Below are positions 1 to 11,300 of a DNA stretch of 64,000 bases, one piece after another (within the stretch, counting starts at the first letter, position 1; every line of letters begins with the position of its first letter). This DNA comes from Rhodospirillales bacterium BBD 1991-14. GTDB taxonomy: Bacteria > Pseudomonadota > Alphaproteobacteria > Kiloniellales > Kiloniellaceae. Location of the stretch: assembly GCA_001657395.1 (NCBI GenBank), contig LYSY01000001.1, positions 1 to 64,000 of the forward strand. Direction: 5' to 3'. The notes beneath the pieces are model-generated. The model ran no database searches. It was not told the DNA's origin and saw only the letters and a list, made by a program, of their open reading frames with translations. A program made the position numbers and the translations under genes.

Positions 1-13
1 CACCCACCCATAA

Positions 14-92
<79 letters not shown>

Positions 93-120
93 AAAGCCTC
101 CTGGTCCGCCAGGAGGCTTT
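93..120 (+). terminator. Rho-independent terminator of tRNA-fMet
   Basis: A perfect 12-bp stem AAAGCCTCCTGG / CCAGGAGGCTTT with a TCCG loop begins two bases after the tRNA CCA end. The A-rich left foot and T-rich right foot make it usable in both directions, so it may also stop the minus-strand AraC-type gene that ends at 176. Confidence 0.9.
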
Positions 121-175
121 AGTGGTTCCTGAGGATGGGGTTTCGAGCCGGGGATCTCCCCACGGGCGGGTGCCT

Positions 176-1954
176 CTACTCAGCGACCTTCACTGCTTTT
201 AGGGACTCGCTCGGAAGCTCTCCGAACTGTTGGCGGTAGAGCTTGGCGAAGTGGCCGACGCTCGTGAAGCCAACGGCACGGGCTATCTCGGCGATTGTAC
301 CGTGTTGGCGAAGCAGAATGAGGTCGCGGGCAACACCTAATCGAATGGAGCGAATGAACGCGGCAGGCGGCAGGCCGCAACCCTCCTTGAGCCGCCGTCC
401 CAGGGTTTTTTCGCTGGTCCCCAGTGCGGCGGCCAATTCCCTGGCACCGAAACCGGATTCGCCCAGGCGCTCGAGAATACACTCAGTGGCGGCCTCCACG
501 AAGCGCTGCTCGGCGGGGGCAGCCAGCTTTCTTCGAGGGTTTCCGATCAGACTGGTTTCCAGTTCTTTGATCCTTGCGGTGCTGACCTTCAACGCCTCTG
601 CGTGCCGGGTTTGCGCCGCGAGCGCATTGCGCCAAAGCGACCGCGCTTCTGCCAGCGCTTCCTGCCTTTGCGTTTGCAACGACTTCATCATGGTTGAAAT
701 GGCAATCATCATGAAGGTGGTTTCGCCCATGATGGCGAGCGAATACCCCCAGGTCAGGGGTCGCAAGACGATCAGGTCGTAGGCGACTGTTGCCCGGGTG
801 ATCTCGATTGGAAAGATGAAGAAATAGACCGCAATTGAGAGCCCGGCGGTCAGGAAGAGCAGGGAGCCGGAGACGTACTTGGCTTGCGGCAGGCCGTCGC
901 GCACCTTCTTCAGGGATATGGCGAGGAGAACCAGCGGCGAGGCGAAGAAAGTGAGATGAAGCGGCATGGACAGGCGCCAGGGGTCCACGACTGCCAGAGC
1001 CGTGGTCAGCATGGCGATGCCGGAAAGAACGGTGAACAAACGCCTTATTGAGGGCCGTTCCGCGTCGATCCTCAGCAGCACACGGCAGTACTGGATGTTC
1101 GCGAAGACACCGAGCCCGGCCATGAACTCCCGGAAGGGCGATAACACCGTGACGGGCAGGGTCACGCCCATAAAGTTGCTGAGCCATCCGTCATAGATAA
1201 AGGAGAAGACGAAAAAGCAGGTCATATAGAGCGCGTAGTACTGATAGAAACGCGCCTCGACATGGCGGAACAGAACGACGCTGATGAGGGCAATTGTCGC
1301 GAGATAGCCCAACATGACCGCCGTCATGACCAGGCTCAGCGTCGTCCAGTCGGAATACAGGTCCGGCGCCATGATTGCCGGGGTAATGCTGGGCGCGAAG
1401 GTTCCTGTAATCCGCAGCAGGAAGGTCTTCTCTGCCTTGGGTCCGATATCCAGCGGAAAGCCGGTTTTGACCGCTGTGTCGGCCCGCTCCGGCAAAGGGA
1501 TTGTTCGGCCGTTCTGCGCTACGGCAACGATGCTGTCCGCCTGCTGCTCAAACAGGGTCACCTCGTCGAAGATGTATTCCATAAAGGTGACGAACCACCG
1601 TCTCTCGCCGTCATGATCGTTGACCACCGTAAACCGGAGCCAGAGCGCCTGGCCGGGCAGCGGAGCACGGAAGATCCGGGCGCAGTGCCCGGGTTCGAAT
1701 GGCTGCGTGGCAACGGCCGCCGGCTCGAGCAGGCCTGTCGGGTCGAGGAAAGAGTCGGCCATCAGCGACCGCATCTGGTCTTCCGGGCGCTGCGACAGGC
1801 TGTTGGCCGCCGCGATCGCGCTGCCGGCCTTCCCGGCGGTCGCTGAAGGGCATACAACGCCGGCATCGTCCGCCTGCGCTGCTGCGCCTCCTGCGACTGT
1901 AAAGAGGAGCGCCAGGAGAAAGAATGCGCTCAGAGACGCGGGAGAGTTAACCAT
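176..1954 (-). CDS. Membrane-bound AraC-family regulator with 7TM-DISM sensor
   Basis: 592 aa. Residues 1-28 form a signal peptide ending in Ala residues. Residues about 50-185 match the pattern of a periplasmic 7TMR-DISM extracellular domain (aromatic-rich beta segments such as WLRF and WFVTF). Residues about 205-425 contain some seven hydrophobic helices, followed by a Gln/Glu/Arg-rich coiled coil (about 425-475). Residues about 485-585 are an AraC-type double helix-turn-helix, including IAEIARAVGF followed by HFAKLYRQQFG. The layout implies that a periplasmic signal is passed to a DNA-binding domain in one polypeptide. It is divergent from the giant RTX-like gene, with 383 bp of repeat-bearing DNA between them, so control of that gene is a reasonable inference. 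The DISM ligand is unknown. Confidence 0.88.
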   Translation of the reverse strand: MVNSPASLSAFFLLALLFTVAGGAAAQADDAGVVCPSATAGKAGSAIAAANSLSQRPEDQMRSLMADSFLDPTGLLEPAAVATQPFEPGHCARIFRAPLPGQALWLRFTVVNDHDGERRWFVTFMEYIFDEVTLFEQQADSIVAVAQNGRTIPLPERADTAVKTGFPLDIGPKAEKTFLLRITGTFAPSITPAIMAPDLYSDWTTLSLVMTAVMLGYLATIALISVVLFRHVEARFYQYYALYMTCFFVFSFIYDGWLSNFMGVTLPVTVLSPFREFMAGLGVFANIQYCRVLLRIDAERPSIRRLFTVLSGIAMLTTALAVVDPWRLSMPLHLTFFASPLVLLAISLKKVRDGLPQAKYVSGSLLFLTAGLSIAVYFFIFPIEITRATVAYDLIVLRPLTWGYSLAIMGETTFMMIAISTMMKSLQTQRQEALAEARSLWRNALAAQTRHAEALKVSTARIKELETSLIGNPRRKLAAPAEQRFVEAATECILERLGESGFGARELAAALGTSEKTLGRRLKEGCGLPPAAFIRSIRLGVARDLILLRQHGTIAEIARAVGFTSVGHFAKLYRQQFGELPSESLKAVKVAE

Positions 1955-2024
1955 TGAATCCGGAGTCTAGTTCAAGGGCCACGGCGCGTAACCTCACATT
2001 CCCGTAATAGGCGAAGACTCATTT

Positions 2025-2208
2025 CGGACAAAGGTGTCCGCAGATCGGTCAAACCACCAATTCCCCATTCAAATCAAGCACAAATCTGTCTCTACTCGCC
2101 TCGGCGGCTGCACGGCACAGGATAGGCTTTGGCGCTGCTTGGGGTGTCTGGGAACACAGGTGTCCGGAAAACCAACGCGCTGGTTTCCAGAAACACAGGT
2201 GTCCCGGG
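2025..2208. promoter_or_regulatory. Putative operator region between the AraC-type gene and the giant gene
   Basis: The 383-bp divergent gap (1955-2337) carries three same-direction copies of the core ACA(A/C)AGGTGTCC, at about 2028-2039, 2154-2165 and 2193-2204. The first copy lies in a perfect inverted repeat, CGGACA-AAGG-TGTCCG (2025-2040). Between copies two and three is a near-perfect palindrome, GGAAAACCA (2166-2174) / TGGTTTCC (2181-2188). This looks like a multi-site operator, but the protein that binds it is not known. The upstream AraC-type protein is the obvious candidate. No convincing -35/-10 pair was picked out. Confidence 0.5.
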
Positions 2209-2337
2209 GCATCTATGAACTCAGATGCTTAAGAAATCGGGTACCGGACATCAGGTACCGGGCAGATGCGGGAGTCTCTCCTTCATGGCCGGCTTTCGCA
2301 TCTGAAAACTGGGTGCGCAAGGGGTGGGAGACAGGCC

Positions 2338-5300
2338 ATGAGGGACGATCTTAGCCGTGGCTATGAGGGTCAGGAAGACACTCCGGCTGAGTTCGCTGGG
2401 GCACCGGACGTCGCCGCGGCGCAGGGCAATGCGGCCCTGGTGGGGCAGGCTGCGGAAGTCTTGGATGTTTCGCGTAGCCCATTCGGAGAGACCGTAGAGA
2501 TCCAAGCTCTCGCCGGCCGGACCTACAACCTGACCTTCCCGCCGGAAGAGGCCCAGGTTCAGGTCGACGGCACCGACTTCATCCTCTCCTTCGATGACGA
2601 CGGCGACGGCACGCCCGACAGCCGGATTGTCTTCCTCGATGTGGTCACGCTGGCCGAGAGCGGCGAAGCGCCGAGCTTCACGGTCGCCGGCATCGAAGTG
2701 GGCGCGGAGGTCTTGATCAATCAGGCCATGGCGCTTGCCGAGAGTGGCGACACCACCCTTGAGACGGCGGCGGGGCAGGGGGCGCAGGGTGGTGGCGCCA
2801 CGGCCTACAACGACGATCTGGGCGCGGCCATCGACCTTCCCACGGCGCAGGTGGAGGTGTTGGGTGGTACCGAACTGGAGTTTGGGCTGCTTGCGGTTGT
2901 CCCCGATGCTATCGAGTTGCCTGTCGGCCCGGAGGTGGATGGCCTGCCGCCACCGCCGCCGCTGCTGATCAACGAGATCGGTCTGTCGGTCGAGATAGCG
3001 ATTCCCGGTTTACTGGGCGCCGATCCTGCCGACCCGGCCGCTGCCGTGGCGGCGCCCCAGGCCTACAACTTCATCGAGGTGATGAACAACGGCAGCGCCA
3101 CGTCTTCGACCGAGGGTCTGGTGGTTGAGCTTCTCAACCCCGCCGGCGACGTCGTTTCCTTTGCTGTACCAGACGGGATCACCATACCCGCCGGCGGTTT
3201 TGCGGTTTTCTATCAGCCGGCCGGTGACGGTCTCGGCGACGGCATTGAGGCCGTGGTGGTGCGGATCTTCGATGCCGACGGCAACGTCGTTGGGGGGCTG
3301 GAGATCCCGGCGCAGGCTTTCTGGGACCTGGGTGTAGACACCACGGAAGCCCTTGCGGTCAACCTGGTGTTCACGAACGGGGAAGGGGTCACCAGCTCCC
3401 TCGATACCTTCGCCGCCAATCTGACCCAGGCGGATCTGGCGGGATTAACCGATCCTGGTTTTGCCGGTGCGCCTGACGGCTTTGGTTCACCCCTGCTGAA
3501 GCTGGACTTCGAGACCTTCAACGGCCGCCTGACCGGCGGCCATCGCATCTTCGCGCGGGTTGACAGCGACGACAGCAACACTCAGGGCGACTGGACCACT
3601 GGCACGGTTCCCACCGACGGGCTTCTCAACGACCTCAACGCGGATGACGAGTCGGCGGCGCTTGATGCCAATGCCGCGGACCCGTTGAACGACGAACTGA
3701 ATCCGGGCCAGGACAACCCGGATCCTCTGGCCGGGCAGAACTTTCTGCAGGCGGTGGATGCCGCGGGCGAAGTGCTCGAGGGCGGCGGTAGCCCGGACTT
3801 CCTGTTGGGGGCCGGGGGTGGCGATTCGCTCTACGGCGGCTCGCAGGCGCTGCGTGACGAGCAGGGCGACAAGGCGGAGAACCAGCTCCAGCAAGTACTC
3901 GATTCCGGTGTGTTGGGCGGCGGGGGTAGCGCCGGCCTCACCCACACGCCCTTGTTTAGCGACCACAACGACTTACTCTTCGGCGATGCCGGCGACGATG
4001 CGCTCTACGGCGGTGCCGGTGGCGATTATCTGATCGGCGGTCAGGGCAGCGATACCCTGGAGGGCGGCACGGGCGACGACGCGCTCTACGGCGACGGCTC
4101 CGAAGAGGTCGGTGGCTTGCCGGACGACGACCCCGATCATGCCGGCGCGGACGTCATTGCCGGCGACGCGCTGAACAACGCGGAGTCCATTCCAGGGTCG
4201 CCTCCTCAAGACGGCGCTGCGGCCATCGCGGTTCTGGGTGGTAACGACACCATCGCCGCCGACAACGGCGATGACGCAGTTTCCGGCGATGCCCTGGCGG
4301 CAGATGCCGAAAGCGCCCGGGCGGTGAGCTATTCCGACAACAGCGTCGTCCGTCCGCTGGATGGTACGGGCGCGGCTGACCGGGGTTTTGCCAACGATGT
4401 TCTCGACGGCGGCGCGGGCAACGATCGGATCGCAGGCGACGCGGCGGCGATCGTTACCGGTGGCGGATCGCCGGCTACAGCGGAGGCGACGGCTCACAAT
4501 CTTGGTTTGCAGGGCGGCGAAAGCGCGGCAGCGACCGGCAGCGATACCATCGACGGTGGGGACGGCGATGACCTGATCGCCGGCGAGGCGCTGGCCGACG
4601 CGGGTACCGGGGGCGATTCCGCTTCGGCGATGGCCTTGAGCGAGAACCGCAGCGACCGTGCGGAGGCCGGGGCCGGCAACGATGTGATCGACGGCGGTGA
4701 CGGCGCGGATACCATTGCCGGCGAAGCCTTGGTCCGGGGCAGCAACGCCACCGCGACGGCCACCAATACGGCCGGTGGCGGCGGTTCGGCGGGCGATGAC
4801 TTCATCGATGCCGGGAGCGGCGACAACCGGGTTTCCGGTGAGGCCACGGTCGATGGCCCGGGTGCCGAGGCCAATGTCGAGAACACGGCAACGGCGGCTG
4901 ACGACAACACGGCCTCCGCGGGCAATGACAACATCGTCACCGGCAACGGCAACGATACGGTCTCCGGCGGCGCCCTGGCAGCGGGTGCAATGGCGCTGGC
5001 CGCCATCATCAACAAGGCGGCGGCCACCCTGGGCATTGCCCGGGCCGGCAATGACGACATCGTAGTCGGCGATGGTGCCGACAGGGCCGCGGGCGACGCC
5101 CTGGCCTCCGGCGCGGGTGCGGTCTCCTCGGCGACCAACGAGGCCACCGCTGGCGGTGTCGACGGCGAAACGGTCAGAGCCGAGGCCGGCAACGACACCA
5201 TCGATGCCGATTTTGGCAGCACCGGCGATGTGCTGGCGGGCGACGCCGCCGGCCTGGGCAGCGACAGCGGCAACGCGACGGCAACCAATACGGCGACGAT

Positions 5301-8300
5301 AGGCGACGGCGCCTACGGTTTCGCCGAGGCCGGCAGCGACGACATCGACGCCGGCGACGGCAACGACACGATCTCCGGCGGCGCGTTGGCGGAAGGTGAC
5401 GGTGCTAAGGCTCAGGCCGACAATACGGCCACGGCCAACGGCGAGGGCAATGAAGCCCGTGCGGATAACGACACCATCACAGCTGGTGACGGGGCCGACA
5501 CGATCGCCGGCGATGCCCTGGCGACCGGCGCCCTGGGCAATGCGGTGGTCAACAACAAGAGCTTCGCTACTGACTATGGCATGGCCGATGCCGGCGATGA
5601 CCTCATCCTCGCCACGGCCGGCTCCACCGGCGACCTGATCGCCGGTGAGGCCCTCAGCCTGGGTGGTGACGCCACGGTGCTGAACTATGGTGAGGCCTCC
5701 GGCTACGGCTCCAACGCCGATGCGGGCAACGACGAGATCGTTGCCTCGGACGGTGACGACACCATTTCCGGTGGCGCCGCGACGACGGCGACCGGCGGCA
5801 ATGCCATGACCACCAACACGGCTCTGGCGACCGAAGACGGCGATGTCGATGCCGGCGGCGACGACATTGAAGGGGCCGGTGGCGACAACCTGGTGGCCGG
5901 TGACGCCCTGGTGAGCAACATCGCCGGCGGTAACGCCACGGCGTTGAACACCGCCACCGCCACCAACCAGGACTCCACCGATTCTGGTTCGGACGACGTA
6001 ACCCTTGGCGGCGGCGACGACACGGTGGCCGGCGATGCCCTGACCAAGGGTGACGGGTCCACCGCCTTGACCGAGAACACGGCAACCGTGGTGGTCGACA
6101 ACGGCGTGGGCAGGGGCGACGCCGATGTTGGTGACGACGACATTTATGGCGGCGATGGTGAGAACATCATCGCCGGCGACTCGGCAGCCCTGGGCGACGA
6201 CGGTCTGGCCAAGGTGGTGAACTTTGCCAGCAAGACCGCGGATTATGGCGACGACGATGCCGACGCCGGCAACGACAGGGTCTGGTCTGGGGACGACAGC
6301 GACACCATCGCCGGCGATGCTCTGGCGACGGGTGCCGGCGGCCTGGCCGAGATTGACAATGGCGCTGTGGCCAGCGGCTACGGCACCAGCAATGCCGGTA
6401 ACGATAGCATCAACGGTGATTACGGCGCCGGCCCCGGCGACTACGGCGACCTGATTGCCGGCGACGGCGCCAGCACCAGCGACGCTGGTGGTGATGCCGC
6501 GGTGACCAACGATGCGGATGCCAGCGACTACGGCAACGCCGCGGCCGGCAGCGACACCATCTTCTCCGGCGACGGCAACGACACCATCTCCGGCGGTGCG
6601 CTGGCGGCGGGTACCGCCCTGGCGGCAGTGGATGCGGCGACGGCGGGGATCGTCAACACGGCGATTGCGACCAACGCAAACGCGGCGGCCTCTGCCGGCG
6701 ACGACTCTATCGAGGCCGGCGACGGCGGCAATCTGGTGGCGGGCGAGGCGCTTGCCACCGGCGCCTACGGTATCGCCGACGCCGAAAACACTGCTACGGC
6801 CACCGGCGGCGCCACGGCCACGGCGGGCGACGACACCATCGGGGCGGAAGACGGCGACGACACCATCTCCGGTGACGCCCTGGCGACCGGCGACGATGGC
6901 GTGGCCATCGCGGCGAACACCGCCTCGGCCGGCGGCACCGCCTTGGCGGGCAGCGATGCTATCGAGGCCGGCGGCGGTGACAACGTGGTGGCCGGCGATG
7001 CGGCGGCGACCGGTGCCGGCGGTACGGTCTCCATCACCAACTCCGCTACCGCGGGTGAGGGTGACGCCCATTCCGGCGACGACTTCATCAGCACCGGTGC
7101 CGGCAATGACATCGTGGCCGGTGAAGGCGGCGCCCAGGGCGATGCGACGGCCAGCAATATGGCCAGCACAACCGGTGCTGAAGGCGCGGCCTATGCTGGC
7201 AACGACACCATCTTTGCCGGCGATGGTAACAACGTGGTCTCCGGCGGTGTGGGCAGCCTGAACGGCAACGCTACGATCACCAACGATGCCGAGGTGTCCG
7301 CTGCTGGTGGCGAAGCCCATGCCGGTAATGACGAAGTGCGGACCGGCACCGGCGACGATGCCATCGCCGGCGATGCCTTGACAGTGGCGGCGGGAACCCT
7401 TGCCCAGACGCGGAACAGTGCCGCTGCCGATGCCTCTGCAGACGGTGCTGCGCGTGCCGGTAACGACGACATCGAGGCTCAGGGCGGCAACGATCTTGTC
7501 GCCGGTGAGTCGCTTGCCTATGGCGACAATGCCACGGCCGATGTGGAAAACGCCGCCAGCCTGAACTTTGACAACGGCGATGACGGATTTACGTTTGCCA
7601 GCGCCGGCAACGACTCCATATATGGCGGCGAAGGGGACGACACCCTCTCCGGTGGCGCTCTGGCGGCCGGCGAGGATGCCACGGCGATCATCAGCAATTC
7701 GGCCACGGCCAACGGCCTGGGTTTCCTCGGGCAAATTTTTGGCCATGCTGTCAGTGCCGGCAGTGACCGTGTCCGTGGTGGTGATGGCAACGACCTCATT
7801 GCCGGTGACGCCCTGGCCAGCAACCGGAACGGGACGGCCACGGCCAACAACATGGCCATGACACTGGCCGGTTTCTCGGTTGCCGGTGCAAATACGGTCG
7901 TGGAAGCAGGCAGTGACGATCTCCGCGGTGGGGATGACAACGATACCATCGCCGGCGATACCATGACCTCCCACGAGGAAGGCGGCGACGCGACGGCCAA
8001 CAACACGGCGGTGGACGCGGGCGGGCCAGACACGGGTGACAATCATGTCGTCCTAGCGGGGGCTGACAATCTGCGCAGTGAGTTCGGCTTCGACCTTCTC
8101 TCCGGCGATGCCCTGGCGGCGGGTGAAGGTGCTGAGGCTCTGGCCAACAACACGGCCACCTCGAACGACTATGGCTTTGCTTCAGCCGGCAGTGACTTCA
8201 TCTCCGGCGGCACCGGCGACGACACCATCTCCGGTGGCGCCCTGGCGAGCGGTGTGGACGGTGTGGCCAAGGCGGTGAACGCTGCGACGGTCAACGGCAG

Positions 8301-11300
8301 TGGTTCTGCCACGGCCGGCGACGACGTCATCTTTGGTGGCAGCGGCAGCGAGCTGATTGCCGGCGAAGCCATGACCCTTGACGAAGGCGGCGATGCCACG
8401 GCTGAGAATACGGCTACGGTGGTCGAAGGGGCCGATGGGCTCGCTTCTGCCGGTAGTGATACAATCGGCGGCGGTAACTCCGACGGGACGCCCTTGAACG
8501 GCCTCAACGGTAACGACACCATCGCCGGTGAAGCCCTCACGAAGGCCGACGGTTCGGTGGCCGAGGCGCAGAACACCGGCGTGGTCGAGGAGAATGCCGG
8601 TGAGGGTGCCGAGGCGCACGCCGGCGACGACCGGATCGTCGCCGACCGCGGCCAGCACTACATCGGCGGTGAGTCCGTGGCCCTGGGCGACGGCGATCCG
8701 GGCGAAGCGGAAGACTTCCTGGCCGTGGCCCGCAATGAGGCGGAGGGCGACCGCGCCTTCGCCGGCAATGATCGGATCACGGTGGGCGACGGCGATGACG
8801 GCGGCCCGGGCATCACCATCGATGGCCTGGATGGCGGCCAGGGCGTGACCTTCTTCGGCTCGGTCATCGCCGGTGAGTCTCTCACCCTCGGCGACGATGC
8901 CGGGGCCCTGGCGGTCAACGCCGCCACTGCCGGCCCGGCAGGTCCTGGCGGTTCCGCCGGCAACGACAACATAACCGCGGGTGGTGGCGGCAACATCATG
9001 GGCGGCGACGCCCTGGCGCAGGGCGATGGGGTGGTCACTGCCACGGCGACCAACACCGCGAACGGGCTGGGCAGCGGCGCCGGTAACGATTCCATCCTGG
9101 CTGGTGAGGGCGGCGACATCATCGCCGGCGACGCGCTGGCGATTAGCGCCAATGGTGACGCCTTCGCCACCGCCACCAACACCCCCGGCGAGGGTGGCCT
9201 GGCCGGCCGCGATATCATCATCGCTGGCGGCGACGACGACACCATTGCCGGCGATGCGCTGGCGATCGGCGCCAACGGTGCTGCGGTGGTGAACGGCGGC
9301 GGTCACGATTTAATCCAGGGCGGCACCGGTAACGACCTGATCGCCGGCGACGTGCTGGCCCTGGGCGGCGCCACGGCGGCACTGAATATCGCCGGCGGCG
9401 ACGACACCATCATCGGCGGCGCCGGTGACGATACGATCTTTGGCGACAGCAGCGACACCGCCGCCGCCATCGGCGGCAACGATGTGCTCGACGGCGGCGA
9501 CGGCAGCGATACGCTCTATGGCGGCGCCGGCAACGACACCGCCACCTATGTCGCCGATGCGGTTTTGCAGGGTACGGGCAACCTCTATGACGGCGGCCTG
9601 GGCCTGGACAAACTGGTGGTCACCTACGCCGTGCTGCCCAACGACACCGCGCTCAACGAGTTGCAGGAGATGGTCGCCCTGCTGGCTTCCTTCAGCGACC
9701 CGGCGGCGGACCGCGATCCGCTCGATTTCGGCGGCGCCTCCTGGGGCAATGCCACCAACGGCTTTGCCGACAACAGCTTCGACCTGGATGGCGACGGCGT
9801 CGACGACATCACCGTGGCCGACTGGGAAGAGGTCGAGATTATCGTCGACGGCGAAGTGATTGTGGATCTCTGCGAACTCGGCGCAGAGCGGATCGAAGGC
9901 GACGACACCGCTGAGAACCTTGATGGCGGCGCCGGCAACGACACCGTCTTTGGCTTCGGCGGCAACGACAGCCTCTACGGTGGTTTCTGCCATGACGATC
10001 TCTACGGCGGCGCGGGGAACGACTTCCTCGACGGCGGGGTCGGCAACGACCTGCTCTATGGAGAGGCCGGCGAGGATACCCTGATCGGCGGCGAGGGCAG
10101 CCAGGACACGCTCTATGGTGGCGAAGACGACGACCTGATCTACGGCGACACCCCCGACGATGCCGACCCGCAGAGCGGCGACGACGACCTGCTCTACGGC
10201 GGCGATGGGGACGACAGCCTCTTTGGCGGCGGCGGTGACGACACGCTCTATGGCGGCGCCGGCGGCGGGATCCCTGGATCTGACCTCCACGTCGGCGGGG
10301 CCGGCAATGACATCATCTACGGCGACGGTGCAGAGTTCCTGTTGATCGCCGGTGAGGATCTTGGGTTCGACATCGGTGTCGTGACGACGAATACGGCCGA
10401 GACCAGCGATGGTTATGCAGCAGCCGGTACCGGCAACGATCTCATTCTTTTCGGTGTCTCCGGTAGTGACAGTTATTTCGTTTCCGGTGGCAGCTTTGCT
10501 CTCGGCCGTGCCACAACACTCGCCAATACTGCGGATGTGAGCGGATTCGGCGGCGAGGCCAAAGCCGGCGACGACACCATTACCGGTCTTGGGGACGGCG
10601 GCTGGATCGCCGGAGATGCCCTGGCTGCTTCGAGCTTCTCGTCCATCGGGGCCTTGGTGACCAACTCGACAGAGGCGACAGCCGGCGTGTTCGGCGACGG
10701 CCGAGCGTCGGCCGGCAACGACCGCCTCGCCCTGCCGTTGAACGCCGAGACAGGTCCCGACGAGTCGCTCATTGCGGGCGACGCCTTGGCTGTGTCAGTT
10801 GATGGTCTAGCAGAGGTTCGGGCCACCGCGGAGAACACTGCCGAGGCAAGCGGAGGTGAAGCAGGTTCCTCTGTTGCACGATCGGGCAACGATGATATTG
10901 GCATTGGCAACGGAGAAGGCTTCGTTGCGGGTGATGCGCTGTCCTTCGGCGCCGGCAGAGGTGAAGCCGGAGCCATCAATACAGCGACCGTTGAGGGTGA
11001 GGGCGCCGCTTCGACGCAGGCCGAAGCCGGCAACGACACCCTGGTCGGCGGCGACGGCGCCAAGGTCTTCGCTGGCGACGCTATGGTTTGGGTGCCTAGC
11101 ACTGCATTCTTCAGTGCGCTTAATACTGCCCTGACCGAGAACACAGCCGATGGAGCCGGCAGCCGGGCCGGCAACGACAGCATCGTTACCGGTGCAGGCG
11201 ACGATCTCATCGCCGGCGATGCCTTGGCCGGCGACGCCCTGGCGGCCGCCGTAGATGACGCCACCGTATCGGCCACGGTGACAAACACCGCCAGTAACGG

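Noticed and set aside
3973-8046. A 1,357-codon open frame on the minus strand inside the giant gene
   Set aside because: It is antisense to the repeat array. GC-rich, third-position-biased repeats remove stop codons on the opposite strand, and the translation (Val/Ala/Gly/Arg-rich) has no domain logic or start signal.
4243-9399. CRISPR-like or satellite DNA repeat array
   Set aside because: Periodicity is visible only at protein level, units differ in length and sequence, and the reading frame is unbroken for over 5 kb. It is coding repeat, not CRISPR.
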